From Chryseobacterium sp. OSA05B (GTDB taxonomy: Bacteria; Bacteroidota; Bacteroidia; Flavobacteriales; Weeksellaceae): DNA of 64,000 bases. Location of the stretch: the NCBI RefSeq assembly GCF_019970065.1, contig NZ_JAHXYH010000002.1, positions 310,001 through 374,000 of the forward strand, given 5' to 3'. Position numbers and translations under genes: made by a program. The notes beneath the pieces were generated by a model that worked only from the letters and a program-made list of their open reading frames with translations, did not search any database and was not told the DNA's origin. Shown here piece by piece: positions 1 through 8,492 of this stretch (positions are counted from its first letter, which is position 1; each line of letters opens with the position of its first letter).

Positions 1-217
1 GAAGAACAATAGACTTACGGTTTTCCATACCTGCCGTAGCCGGCTTTCTTATGATCACGTTTCCTACTTCATCTACGGTAGTTTCCAACCCTAAATCTTC
101 ACCAAATCCTTTGATGAAAGCAATCACTCTTTCTTCTTTTTTAGACGGTCTTGGAACTGCATTTAGCTTGGAGAAATTTTTCCAGATAATCTGCGGTTCT
201 ATATTAGATAATTCCAT
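1..217 (-). CDS. pepD: Aminoacyl-histidine dipeptidase (PepD), N-terminal part only
   Basis: The gene runs off the left edge, so only about 72 N-terminal residues are present. They begin MELSNIEPQIIWKNFSKLNA and continue with a PRPSKKEERV stretch and a DEVGNVII segment, the usual opening of cytosolic non-specific dipeptidases of the M20 family (PepD), which hydrolyse Xaa-His and other dipeptides using two metal ions. The catalytic metal ligands lie beyond the window. A TAATTTTG -7 type box on the minus strand at 234-241 lies just upstream of the ATG. The call is by recognition of the N-terminus. Confidence 0.8.
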   Translation of the reverse strand, partial: MELSNIEPQIIWKNFSKLNAVPRPSKKEERVIAFIKGFGEDLGLETTVDEVGNVIIRKPATAGMENRKSIVL

Positions 218-248
218 GAAATTTTATTTTTATCAAAATTACAAAATA

Positions 249-280
249 AAAAATGCTTCCGTGAATCCGAAAGCATTTTT
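249..280 (-). terminator. Hairpin terminator downstream of the lipoprotein gene
   Basis: Arms 249-258 and 271-280 are exact inverted repeats of 10 bp (AAAAATGCTT/AAGCATTTTT) around a 12-base loop and run into T-rich sequence on the minus strand. It lies between the end of the lipoprotein gene and the start of pepD. Confidence 0.6.
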
Positions 281-325
281 ATAAAGAGTATAAGGGTAAA
301 TTTATTTTTCAGCCCTTTCGTTTTT

Positions 326-817
326 CTAGCATCCACATTCTCCATAAATAGGCATCGTTTCTACAGTACCATCCGGTTTTTCAATCGTGAGTGTACCTTC
401 GAATAGTAAAGCTTCTTCGTGCTTTATTTTTTTACCTTTTACAGAGATCTTGTAATTGTCGCTTTCAATTTCTTTGGTCAATTCCTCATCCACTTCCATG
501 TCGCTGGAGGAAATAAGATTCATCGCGAGTCTTTTTCCATCCAGTTTCATATAGGCTGTTTTTCCGGCATCATCTGCGTAGATGTACTTTTCTGCTTCAA
601 ATTCGGCTTTATTTCTTGCAAAATAGCACGAGCATTCTTTGATCTCTTTCGGAAAAGGAATAATGTCTACCTGCACCTTTCCTGATGCAGCATTGGTTTG
701 AGCAGAATCCTTAACAATGTTCAAAGAATCTGTTGAAGCTTTGTCTTTAACGGTTTCTTTATCTTTTTTACATGCGGTCAAAAGGAGCGCTGAAAAGAAA
801 ATGATTAGATATTTCAT
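326..817 (-). CDS. Small putative lipoprotein, unknown function
   Basis: 163 residues with a clear lipoprotein signal: MKYLIIFF, a hydrophobic core and lipobox LTAC, with the predicted lipidated Cys at about residue 16 followed by a Lys/Asp-rich linker (KKDKET). The mature part has a CSC motif near residue 63 and ends in ECGC, so paired cysteines at both ends may form disulfides in the periplasm or at the surface. I recognise no family beyond conserved flavobacterial hypotheticals. It is 19 bp downstream of the LURP-one-like gene on the same strand and is probably co-transcribed. Confidence 0.65.
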   Translation of the reverse strand: MKYLIIFFSALLLTACKKDKETVKDKASTDSLNIVKDSAQTNAASGKVQVDIIPFPKEIKECSCYFARNKAEFEAEKYIYADDAGKTAYMKLDGKRLAMNLISSSDMEVDEELTKEIESDNYKISVKGKKIKHEEALLFEGTLTIEKPDGTVETMPIYGECGC

Positions 818-836
818 TGTCTGGGGTTTTGTTGTT

Positions 837-1442
837 TTAGCCTCTTGCTCTTTCCAGGAGAACCATCATCAGTAACGATAGGATCACTAAACTTTCGTCT
901 TCGTCATCAATATCAATGACTCTGTCAAGCTGGAATCTTCTTCCGAAGAATGAAGGCATTTTTTTTAGTTTAAAATATTCCTTTCCATCCATACCTCTTA
1001 CCGTATAAGCCGGATTAAGAAAGTATCCTGTAAACATTCCTATGATTGGAATCTCGCTTACCATTCCGTCAAAGAATTTTGTCCATCCATTATCCTCTGT
1101 AACGATGAATTTAGGTTGGTCGTTTGAATCCAGAATGTCATAGGTAGATTTCCAGAGAGAACGCATTCCTTTTCTGGCCAGTCTTCCGTAGTTTTTGTTA
1201 TCAGTAAGATCATTTAAAGAATAAGAAGCATTGAAATCAATCCATTGGTTGGCTTTGATTCTGAAAAGCTCCTTAGTTTTGCTTTCGTCATTGAAAACAA
1301 TCACATCTTCCTTCAGTTTGAACATTTTCTGACGTACATAAGCAACATAGTTCCCGTTTTTGTCAGTAATATTGAAGTCACTCGATAGAGTGGAGATCTT
1401 AAATTTGAAATCCAGAGGATAGTTTAGATTTTTAAGTGCCAT
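837..1442 (-). CDS. LURP-one-related / scramblase-like fold protein
   Basis: 201 residues without a signal peptide. The pattern of short beta-strand stretches (DFKFKISTLSSDFNITDKNG, VAYVRQKMFKLKEDVIVF, then LWKSTYDILDSNDQPKFIV) is that of LURP-one-related/phospholipid-scramblase-like (tubby C2-type) proteins. The C-terminus after a DDEDES stretch is hydrophobic (LVILSLLMMVLLE), possibly a membrane-associating tail. Biochemical function in bacteria is not established. A TATCTTTG -7 box lies in the roughly 40 bp upstream, without a good -33 element. Confidence 0.6.
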   Translation of the reverse strand: MALKNLNYPLDFKFKISTLSSDFNITDKNGNYVAYVRQKMFKLKEDVIVFNDESKTKELFRIKANQWIDFNASYSLNDLTDNKNYGRLARKGMRSLWKSTYDILDSNDQPKFIVTEDNGWTKFFDGMVSEIPIIGMFTGYFLNPAYTVRGMDGKEYFKLKKMPSFFGRRFQLDRVIDIDDEDESLVILSLLMMVLLERARG

Positions 1443-1499
1443 TTAGTTTATTTTTTTCATATTAGAACCCCAAAGATAGAGGTTTTTTTAGAATGTTGG

Positions 1500-1772
1500 G
1501 GGAGATTTTAGACATGAGATTTCAGACACAAGAAATAAGACTTTAGGTAAGGTTGAGATTTTGGTTGGAAAATATGAATGGTGAATTTTGCTTCGCAAGT
1601 GAATTGTTAATTGCAAATGCCAGATTTCGAACCTCAAATGTGTTTCGGGATACGGGTTCTGAGATTCGAACCAGCAACTGTCAACTAGCAACTCTCTTAC
1701 TCTCAAACCCTCAAACTCAAACTCGAACCCCGCAACCATATCACCCTCAAACTCCTACCAACTCTCAACAAT
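1500..1772. repeat. Low-complexity dispersed intergenic repeat tract
   Basis: The gap before recR (1443-1790, about 350 bp) holds no convincing gene; short open frames across it have no coding character. It is built of recurring words such as AACTCTC, TCAAACTC and CAGCAACTGTCAAC. A 22-bp word at 1675-1696 recurs with one mismatch, inverted, at about 61724-61745, which identifies this as one copy of a dispersed element. It ends within a few bases of the putative recR -7 box (TATTTTTG, 1779-1786). Confidence 0.6.
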
Positions 1773-1790
1773 ATTCCTTATTTTTGTCCT

Positions 1791-2402
1791 ATGGATTACC
1801 CTAGTAAAGTTTTAGCAAAAGCCGTAGACGAAATTTCAGGGCTGCCCGGCATCGGCAGGAAAACAGCTTTGAGATTAGCGCTGCACCTGTTAAAACAGCC
1901 CAGTTCCAGAGCGGTAAGTCTTGGAAACTCATTAATCAACCTTGTTAACGAAATAAAATACTGCAAAGAATGTCACAATTTTTCAGATTTTGAAGTATGT
2001 GAGATCTGCAGTAATGAAAAGAGAAACAGCGAAGTGATCTGCATCGTTGAAGATGTACGTGATGTCATTGCGATCGAAAACACGGGAAAGTTTACAGGGA
2101 AATATCTGATCTTAGGCGGCAAGATATCACCGATGGAAGGAGTAGGGCCCAATCAGCTGAATATTCCAAGTATTGAAAGAAAAGTGAATGAGGGCGGAGT
2201 AAAAGAATTTATTTTCGCATTAAGCGCTACGATGGAAGGTGATACTACAGCTTATTATATTTACAAGAAATTTAAAAACTCCAATGTTAATTTTTCAAGT
2301 ATTGCGAGAGGAATTTCAGTAGGAGATGAATTGGAATATGCAGATGAAGTATCTTTGGGAAGATCTATTATGAACAGATTGCCCTACAACGAAAAGGATT
2401 AA
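1791..2402 (+). CDS. recR: Recombination mediator protein RecR
   Basis: 203 residues, normal for RecR, which acts with RecF/RecO in loading RecA on gapped DNA. In order: N-terminal helix-hairpin-helix (LPGIGRKTALRLAL, near residues 18-31), a four-Cys zinc finger (CKECHNF...CEICSN, about 58-74), then a Toprim domain (ICIVEDVRDVIAIE, LGGKISPMEGVGP) and the C-terminal ATMEGDTTAYYI and RGISVGDELEYAD motifs. A TATTTTTG box at 1779-1786 ends only 4 bases before the ATG, so the mRNA would be leaderless or nearly so. The next gene starts 2 bp downstream. Confidence 0.95.
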   Translation: MDYPSKVLAKAVDEISGLPGIGRKTALRLALHLLKQPSSRAVSLGNSLINLVNEIKYCKECHNFSDFEVCEICSNEKRNSEVICIVEDVRDVIAIENTGKFTGKYLILGGKISPMEGVGPNQLNIPSIERKVNEGGVKEFIFALSATMEGDTTAYYIYKKFKNSNVNFSSIARGISVGDELEYADEVSLGRSIMNRLPYNEKD

Positions 2403-2404
2403 AT

Positions 2405-3238
2405 ATGAAGCTGTCGATAATTATTGTTAATTATAATGTCACCAGGCTGTTGAGAAACTGCCTTTTGTCTATTCAGAAATATACGGAAGGGGAGAATTAT
2501 GAAGTGATCGTTATAGATAATGCGTCTACAGATGCTTCCTGGGGTGATCTTATCCCGGAATTTCCCAAAGTACGTTTTATATCTTCCGAACATAATGACG
2601 GTTTCGCAATAGCCAACAATAAAGCGATCCATACCGCAGCAGGAGAGTATGTTCTGCTTCTCAATCCGGATACTGAACTGGAAGGGTATTATATGAAAGA
2701 TCTTCTGGATTTTGCTGATTCTAAAGCAAATTTCGGATGTCTGGGCGTAAGAATGCATGATGCAGAAGGGGTTTTTCTTCCTGAAAGCAAGCGTTCTGTA
2801 CCTGATATGTTCAATTCCTTTGAAAAACTGTTTACAAATTTTAAAAGAAGCAATTCTAAATCTTACTACAGAAGTGATATTGAGGAAACTGCCGTTGCAG
2901 AAGTAGATGTGGTGACCGGAGCATTTCTATTGGTCAAAAAAGATATTTACAAAAAAATCGGGGGGTTGGATGAAACCTATTTTATGTACGGGGAAGATAT
3001 TGACCTCTGTTATACATTGTTGAGAAACGGCTACAAAAATTATTACTACGGAAAAGCTTCTCTTCTTCATCATAAAGGGGAGAGTACGATTAAAGATGAA
3101 GTGTATCTTAACCGGTTTTATGGAGCGATGCAGATATTTATTGATAAATACTACAGAGAATCCAAACCGATGCAGTATTCGTTCTTAAAAGCGGGTCTGA
3201 AGCTTAGACATAAGATTGAGAAAATCAAGCTAAAATAA
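2405..3238 (+). CDS. Family 2 glycosyltransferase
   Basis: 277 residues. The N-terminal GT-A fold is plain: LSIIIVNYNV, VIVIDNASTD, and the metal/nucleotide site LLNPDTEL near residue 97. The C-terminal half has GAFLLVKKDIYKKIGGLDE and FMYGEDIDLCYTL, typical of the rhamnosyltransferase-like branch (WbbL/RfbF-like) of GT2. It probably transfers a sugar to a cell-surface polysaccharide on the cytoplasmic face of the membrane. Donor and acceptor cannot be told. Only 2 bp separate it from recR, so it is likely co-transcribed, and a terminator follows at once. Confidence 0.85.
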   Translation: MKLSIIIVNYNVTRLLRNCLLSIQKYTEGENYEVIVIDNASTDASWGDLIPEFPKVRFISSEHNDGFAIANNKAIHTAAGEYVLLLNPDTELEGYYMKDLLDFADSKANFGCLGVRMHDAEGVFLPESKRSVPDMFNSFEKLFTNFKRSNSKSYYRSDIEETAVAEVDVVTGAFLLVKKDIYKKIGGLDETYFMYGEDIDLCYTLLRNGYKNYYYGKASLLHHKGESTIKDEVYLNRFYGAMQIFIDKYYRESKPMQYSFLKAGLKLRHKIEKIKLK

Positions 3239-3268
3239 AAAAAGCAGTTCAATTGAACTGCTTTTATT
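3239..3268. terminator. Bidirectional terminator
   Basis: A perfect palindrome (AAAGCAGTTCAATTGAACTG and on to CTTTT), preceded by A-run and followed by T-run, sits between the convergent glycosyltransferase and secG genes and can stop transcription from both. Confidence 0.85.
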
Positions 3269-3289
3269 GTATATAAGATGGGTCTGTTA

Positions 3290-3652
3290 TTATTTAGCTG
3301 GAGCTACAGGTGTTGTCTGAGCCGGAGTAGTAGTCGTAGCTGCCGGAGCAGTTTGCTTAGCCGGAGCTGTAGTTTCTTTCTTCAATGGCTGCTGCTGTGC
3401 AGGAGCTGCTGTTGTAGGTTTACCTGTGATCACAACGCTTATAAGAATAAGAACGATGATTACTGCGCCCAGAGTCCATGTTGATTTTTCCATGAAATCA
3501 TTGGTTCTCTGTACTCCAAACTGTGCAGGTGATGCACCTCCGAAAGTACTGGAAAGACCTCCTCCTTTAGGATTTTGAGCCATAACGATGATTACCAATA
3601 AGATGCTGGCGATCATAATAAGAACCATCAATAGTATAAATATAGTATCCAT
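3290..3652 (-). CDS. secG: Preprotein translocase subunit SecG
   Basis: 120 residues. Two transmembrane helices (about 4-25 and 59-77) flank the conserved cytoplasmic loop QNPKGGGLSSTFGGASPAQF, the SecG signature. SecG assists SecYE in protein export. The C-terminal 40 residues are a low-complexity Pro/Ala/Thr/Gln tail, common in flavobacterial SecG and absent from E. coli SecG. A well-formed promoter lies upstream (3678-3708), and the gene appears monocistronic, with a terminator beyond its end. Confidence 0.93.
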   Translation of the reverse strand: MDTIFILLMVLIMIASILLVIIVMAQNPKGGGLSSTFGGASPAQFGVQRTNDFMEKSTWTLGAVIIVLILISVVITGKPTTAAPAQQQPLKKETTAPAKQTAPAATTTTPAQTTPVAPAK

Positions 3653-3677
3653 TAATTTTGATATCTTTTTGAATGGG

Positions 3678-3708
3678 CAAATTTAATCTTTTTTTACCGA
3701 ATGACAAA
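3678..3708 (-). promoter_or_regulatory. Flavobacterial promoter of secG
   Basis: On the minus strand TTTG (3705-3708) is followed after exactly 19 bases by TAAATTTG (3678-3685), matching the Bacteroidetes sigma-A consensus TTTG-N19-TAnnTTTG. The secG ATG is about 25 bases downstream. Confidence 0.8.
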
Positions 3709-3734
3709 GAAGATCGCGGTAAATGTTAGTAAAA

Positions 3735-3766
3735 ATAAAAACGGCAGCCGACGCTGCCATTTTTTC
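3735..3766 (-). terminator. Hairpin between secG promoter and the M16 gene
   Basis: A GC-rich stem GGCAGC/GCTGCC (3743-3748 and 3753-3758) with a 4-base loop, T-rich on both sides. It lies just downstream of the M16 peptidase gene stop on the minus strand. Confidence 0.75.
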
Positions 3767-3785
3767 TATAATAAAAAGACGGTTC

Positions 3786-5816
3786 TTATTTAAAATCGGA
3801 ATCTTTAGCCTGATTCACCTCGCGGGATTTTACCGTCAGGTTGATATCCATTCCACCCATATTCTGGATGATCGTGAATGGAAACTTTACACCTGAAACA
3901 TCTTTGTAATCTGCAAAGCTTGTAGGAATAGAACCTCCTTCGCTGGATTTTGTTTCCCCCGTTTTAAGTCCTGTTTTTACACTGTAATAATAGGTGTCTT
4001 TTGGTCCTTTTACGACGTAAGAATCTTCGTTGTTGTACTTTTCGATTCCTGTTACTTTGTAGTCGGCAGATTTAGCAAAAGCAAGTTCCGGGAACAATTC
4101 CGGATCAGTCATATCAGCCTTCTGCTTGTCGTTTAAAGGTATTTTCTTGCCCTGTCCTTCCATGTAGCCTTCTTTACCATCAAAAACAATCTTTTGTACC
4201 GTATTACCCATCATTTTCATATCCATTAGCATTTTTCCGCCTTTGGCCTGAACCAGTTTCATATCCATTTCCATTCCCTGAACCTTTGTAGAAGCATCAG
4301 TAGTAATGGAAGTGATTTTCTGAACCGCTGCCAAACCTCCGATGGCATTGATGTATTTATCAGCAACAGAGGCCGTGGTTACCGCTGCATCTACTTTCTG
4401 TGCAGTAGCTTTTGCTACAGGATTAGCCTGTTTGTCGAAATATTTTACTGGATAGCCTAATTTTTCAAGTCCTTCAGAAATATCAGACGCTTTACCGGCG
4501 ATGAAAATTCTGCTCTGGTTAGGAAGGATATTCGCTTTTACTGCATTGGAAATATCAGCAGCCGTTACTTTATCTATTGACTTTAAATAGTTGGTATAGA
4601 AATCAGAAGGAAGATCCTGAACCTTTTGATTTAATGCAAATTTAGCAATCGTTTCAGGCTTTTCTAAGGACATGATGAAAGAACCTTTCAGTTTAGCTTT
4701 CGCATTTTCAAGTTCTTCAGGCTTTACTGTAGAAATAGCATTAAGTTCATTCATGAATTCCTTAACTGCTTTATCAGTAACTTCATTTCTTACGCTGGCA
4801 TCAGCCGAGAATTCGGAAGAATATTTATCGGCACTGATGCTTGAGTAAGCTCCGTAAGTGAATCCGTTTTTCTCACGAAGGTTCATGAAAAGTCTCGCTT
4901 CACCACCACCACCTAAAATGTAGTTGGCCATAGTAGCCGCGAAGTAATTAGGATCCTTCATTTTAAGGTTGTTCAGGTTGCTTACTGAAACCACAGACTG
5001 TACCGCTGAAGGTACATCTACAATATTAATTTCCGTTTTGGCAACATTGGCTGTAGGCTCCAAAGGAACGATAGTTGTGTTCGCTTTCTTCCATCCGCTG
5101 AATGCTTTTTCCACCAAAGGTTTGATCTGATCAAATTTCACATCTCCTACAATCACTAAATAAGCATTGTCTGGAGCGTAATATTTTTTATAGACATTTT
5201 GTACGTCAGCCAGCTGAATTTTGTTGATAGATTCTTCAGTTTCAAACTCACCTCTTGATGTATTTTTACCATACATTAAGGCGTTGGAAACTTTTGAAGC
5301 GATGGCGGAAGCGTTTTTTTCTTCAGCTTTTAATCCTTCCAAAGCTCTTTCTTTTGAATTTTGAATTTCTTCAGCAGAGAATTTAGGATTAATGATCGCA
5401 TCGGCCATTAAGCCCAATACTTCAGGAAAATATTTGGAAAGAGAATTCGAAGCTGCACCATTGGAAGAAAAGTTCAGGTTAGCGCCCAGATAATCTACTT
5501 TTTTATTGAAATCGTCTTTGCTTAAATTAGTGGTTCCGTTTTCAAACTGTTCAGCCATGATAGAGCTTACTCCGGTTACACTTCCTTCGTTGAAGGGAGG
5601 TCTGTCCATAGAAAGCGTCGTGTTTACTCTTGGTAGTTTGTTGTTTTCCACTACCATTACCGTTAGACCGTTGCTCAGTTGAAACGTTTTTGGTTTTGCA
5701 ATGTTGATCGCAGGAGTAGGTCCCGGTTTCGGCATTACGTTAAGGTCAATTTTTTGTGCTGAAATCGTTCCTGCGAAAAAAAACGCTGCAGCTATATATG
5801 TTAATTGCTTTTTCAT
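3786..5816 (-). CDS. M16-family peptidase homologue lacking the zinc motif, with LolA-like C-terminal domain
   Basis: 676 residues with a Sec signal peptide ending near ISAQ. Residues about 40-450 are a two-domain M16 (insulinase/processing peptidase) unit, but where active members have HxxEH this protein reads IMAEQFENG, so the two zinc histidines are missing. The second M16 domain keeps GGGGEARLFMNLREKNGFTYG. Residues from about 475 to the end form a separate domain with WD-free beta content (VADKYINAIGGLAAVQKITS, GKEGYMEGQGK, YYYSVKTGLKTGE) resembling outer-membrane-lipoprotein-sorting (LolA-like) folds. It is probably the non-catalytic partner of the preceding M16 peptidase, 52 bp upstream, in the periplasm. 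Confidence 0.85.
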   Translation of the reverse strand: MKKQLTYIAAAFFFAGTISAQKIDLNVMPKPGPTPAINIAKPKTFQLSNGLTVMVVENNKLPRVNTTLSMDRPPFNEGSVTGVSSIMAEQFENGTTNLSKDDFNKKVDYLGANLNFSSNGAASNSLSKYFPEVLGLMADAIINPKFSAEEIQNSKERALEGLKAEEKNASAIASKVSNALMYGKNTSRGEFETEESINKIQLADVQNVYKKYYAPDNAYLVIVGDVKFDQIKPLVEKAFSGWKKANTTIVPLEPTANVAKTEINIVDVPSAVQSVVSVSNLNNLKMKDPNYFAATMANYILGGGGEARLFMNLREKNGFTYGAYSSISADKYSSEFSADASVRNEVTDKAVKEFMNELNAISTVKPEELENAKAKLKGSFIMSLEKPETIAKFALNQKVQDLPSDFYTNYLKSIDKVTAADISNAVKANILPNQSRIFIAGKASDISEGLEKLGYPVKYFDKQANPVAKATAQKVDAAVTTASVADKYINAIGGLAAVQKITSITTDASTKVQGMEMDMKLVQAKGGKMLMDMKMMGNTVQKIVFDGKEGYMEGQGKKIPLNDKQKADMTDPELFPELAFAKSADYKVTGIEKYNNEDSYVVKGPKDTYYYSVKTGLKTGETKSSEGGSIPTSFADYKDVSGVKFPFTIIQNMGGMDINLTVKSREVNQAKDSDFK

Positions 5817-5868
5817 TTGTAAAAATTTAATTTTTAATAATCATTTTAAACCTGAAAGTTTTCAATGA

Positions 5869-7182
5869 TTACTTTTTTTCAGGAACGTAATTAATGATGA
5901 CTCTTTGATTGGAATTCAAATACTTCTTAGCCGCGTTCTGCAGATCCTGTCTGGTGATCGATCTGTAGATGTCAATTTCCTTATTGATCAGATTGGTATT
6001 TCCCATCAATACGTGGTTCGTTGCCAGTGAAGCAGCAATTCCCTGAATACTTGAATTGGCATTCACAAACTGATTCTCATACTGATTCTGAAGTTTCTGA
6101 TAATCTTCCTCTGAGATCAGACCTGTCTGCAGTTTTTTGATTTCAGCATCAATGTCAGCTTGTAAAGTCTGTTTTGTAGTCTGTCCCATCGGGATTGCAA
6201 AGAATGCGAAAATACTGTAATCTTCAAGCCCCTGGTTGAAAGCCTGTACAGCAAGTGCTTTTTTATCCTGATCAACTAATTTTTTGTATAAAACTGAAGA
6301 TTTACCGTTGCTCAGATAAGACGAAAGCATATCAAGAACGTAAGCGTCTTTCTCTTTGTTAGCCGGAGTTCTGTACGCGAAAATATACGCAGGAAGCTGA
6401 ATATTCGGATCCGTAGCCGTTACTTCTTTTTCCTGAGTGATAGGAGCATCTTTCGGGAAGTCTTTTGGATAAAGAGTTCCTTTCTGAATGCCTCCGTAAT
6501 ATTCCTGAATCCACTTTTTAGTCTGCTCAGGCTTGATATCTCCTGCAACCACTAGTGTAGCGTTGTTCGGAACATAGTATTTTTTATAGAAAGCTTGGAA
6601 TTCTTCAAGTTTTGCAGAGTTAAGATCTTCCATAGAACCGATGGTAGGCCAGTTGTATGGGTGATTGGTAAATAAGTTTTTCTGAATCGTAGGGAAAAGA
6701 TTTCCATAAGGCTGGTTGTCCATTCTTAATCTCTTCTCTTCTTTTACAACCTCTCTCTGAGTATCTACTCCCACCTGGTTGATAACTGCGTGACGCATTC
6801 TTTCAGATTCCATCCAAAGACCAAGCTGTTCGTTGTTGGAAGGGAACGTTTCATAATAGTATGTTCGGTCATTCGTCGTGTTAGCGTTATTTTGACCTCC
6901 GTTTGAAGAAACGATTTTGAACCATTCACCTCTTTTGATGTTGGGGGTTCCTTCAAATAAAAGATGTTCGAAGAAGTGGGCAAAACCTGTTCTTCCCTTT
7001 ACTTCATCCTTCGCACCTACGTGGTACATTACCCCTGTAGTAACTACCGGCGCAGAATTGTCCTGATGAAGAATTACGTGAAGGCCGTTTGGCAGGTCAT
7101 ACTCTTCGAATTTAATTTGCTGTGCATTCAGGATCATTCCGAAGAAAGATGCTGCTGCCACAGAAAGAAGTCGCTTTTTCAT
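5869..7182 (-). CDS. M16 zinc peptidase, catalytically competent
   Basis: 437 residues from the ATG at 7182, chosen because MKKRLLSVAAASFFGMILNA is a signal peptide; an in-frame ATG 24 bases upstream would prepend a non-signal stretch. The zinc motif HFFEH lies at residues 69-73, followed by LLFEGTPN, and the distal Glu motif region is present in REVVKEEKRLR. The C-terminal half has the inactive second M16 domain. It should be a periplasmic metallopeptidase working as a heterodimer with the zinc-less homologue encoded just downstream, as in YmxG/PqqL-like pairs. Confidence 0.9.
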   Translation of the reverse strand: MKKRLLSVAAASFFGMILNAQQIKFEEYDLPNGLHVILHQDNSAPVVTTGVMYHVGAKDEVKGRTGFAHFFEHLLFEGTPNIKRGEWFKIVSSNGGQNNANTTNDRTYYYETFPSNNEQLGLWMESERMRHAVINQVGVDTQREVVKEEKRLRMDNQPYGNLFPTIQKNLFTNHPYNWPTIGSMEDLNSAKLEEFQAFYKKYYVPNNATLVVAGDIKPEQTKKWIQEYYGGIQKGTLYPKDFPKDAPITQEKEVTATDPNIQLPAYIFAYRTPANKEKDAYVLDMLSSYLSNGKSSVLYKKLVDQDKKALAVQAFNQGLEDYSIFAFFAIPMGQTTKQTLQADIDAEIKKLQTGLISEEDYQKLQNQYENQFVNANSSIQGIAASLATNHVLMGNTNLINKEIDIYRSITRQDLQNAAKKYLNSNQRVIINYVPEKK

Positions 7183-7291
7183 AAAGTAGAAATTGTTTTG
7201 TATCAATTAGTAGGACAAATACGGTATTTGTTACATAATTACTCTACTTTTTTTTATTTTTTTGTTTATTTGTAAACCCTTTAACTTCACT

Positions 7292-8374
7292 ATGAGAATT
7301 TACTATACTCTACTTTTTCTTTTCTCCTTTTTTCTGATGCAGGCACAGGAAATCATCAATAAGGATGCATTGAAAAAATGCAGAAAAGAATGGAATAAAA
7401 AGATCTGCCTTTCCGATGAAGACGGGGATGGAATACTTTTTTATCTGGATCTGTGTCCTAAAGAGCTGGGATCCCCTGAGAATAAAGGCTGTCCATGGCC
7501 GGATGAAGATAAGGATGGAGTTCTTGACAAAGATGATCAATGTCGGGAGGTCGCAGGACCCATTGAAAATAATGGCTGTCCGTGGCTTGATACCGACGGA
7601 GATGGAATTTTCGATAAAGATGATGCCTGTCCTACGTTGCCGGGAATGGTGGAAAATCAGGGTTGCCCTCCGCGTAAAAGAGACTGCGGAAAACTGTATG
7701 AGGAAGAAAAAATACGCTACGAAAAAAACGTTGAACACCTTAGTGAAATGAATTTCGATAGTCTTTTTGATATGATCTGTCAGGATCCGGATTTTAAAAT
7801 ATTCTTTTTAAAGCCTAAAAAAGTTCTTTTTCTGAGAAAAACCCTCAGTGGTGGCGGACCTGAATGTGGAAATGATCCTTACTACGACTGTAAACACTAC
7901 GAAAAAAGAATAGAGTGGGAAATTTTTAATAAACTTTGGAACAGGAATAATTTCGCCAAATTCAGAAAGAAAACAGGAAACGGGATTATTATTCCCGTAT
8001 CGGCCGTGTTTGGAGGTGAAAAGTTTTTTTTGGGCTGGGGAAAAGAAGAAAATGATTTTTTCGTCACTACAGGAAGTCTACCTTTTTATAAAGGAAAAAT
8101 AACTGATGACGGAAAGGAAAGCAATTTTTACTATGTAGCACCTCAAAAGCCACTCAAAGAATTATCGATCGTCAGAAAAGATAATAAATTTTTTGATCTG
8201 CAGGAAGTTAGTTTTGGAATTTCTATGGTGGCACAATATGATAAGGATTTAAAATTAGGTTTGCTTATTATGCTTAGTTTCTCGAATCCTAAATCCGGAT
8301 ACTTTTCACAACCTGTAAAATATTATCAATACAAAAACGGAAAATGGACGGTCACGAAAAACTTTAATGATTAA
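7292..8374 (+). CDS. Exported thrombospondin type 3 repeat protein
   Basis: 360 residues from the ATG at 7292; the upstream in-frame ATG would place residues before the signal peptide [19 protein letters not shown]. Residues about 40-125 hold three calcium-binding thrombospondin type 3 repeats ([35 protein letters not shown]), each closed by a Cys-containing CP or GCP(W) element. In most Bacteroidetes such repeats precede an OmpA peptidoglycan-binding domain, but here the remaining 230 residues are not OmpA-like and I do not recognise them. Location is likely periplasm or outer membrane. Function unknown. Confidence 0.75.
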   Translation: MRIYYTLLFLFSFFLMQAQEIINKDALKKCRKEWNKKICLSDEDGDGILFYLDLCPKELGSPENKGCPWPDEDKDGVLDKDDQCREVAGPIENNGCPWLDTDGDGIFDKDDACPTLPGMVENQGCPPRKRDCGKLYEEEKIRYEKNVEHLSEMNFDSLFDMICQDPDFKIFFLKPKKVLFLRKTLSGGGPECGNDPYYDCKHYEKRIEWEIFNKLWNRNNFAKFRKKTGNGIIIPVSAVFGGEKFFLGWGKEENDFFVTTGSLPFYKGKITDDGKESNFYYVAPQKPLKELSIVRKDNKFFDLQEVSFGISMVAQYDKDLKLGLLIMLSFSNPKSGYFSQPVKYYQYKNGKWTVTKNFND

Positions 8375-8438
8375 ACTCATTCTGATCCGGCAGATTGCCC
8401 ATCTTAATTTTTTTACTTTCTATAAATTAAACTCATAA

Positions 8439-8469
8439 TTTGAATTGTCCTTTGAATACATTAATTTTG
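8439..8469 (+). promoter_or_regulatory. Flavobacterial promoter of uvrD-like gene
   Basis: TTTG (8439-8442), 19-base spacer, TAATTTTG (8462-8469). Transcription would start near 8475, so the helicase start must be the ATG at 8493 and not the in-frame ATG at 8445. Confidence 0.85.
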
Positions 8470-8492
8470 TGTTCCCAAAATTTTTTTGCAGT

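Noticed and set aside
1488..1804. Open frames of about 83 codons on both strands before recR
   Set aside because: They run through a low-complexity repeat tract, have skewed composition (Thr/Gln/Leu/Ser runs) and no start context; the tract recurs elsewhere.
3278..3484. Cys/Ser/Arg-rich open frame on the plus strand
   Set aside because: Antisense shadow of the Pro/Ala/Thr codons in the SecG tail.
8445..8492. Upstream in-frame ATG for the helicase
   Set aside because: It lies inside the promoter (TTTG-N19-TAATTTTG); the mRNA would begin downstream of it.
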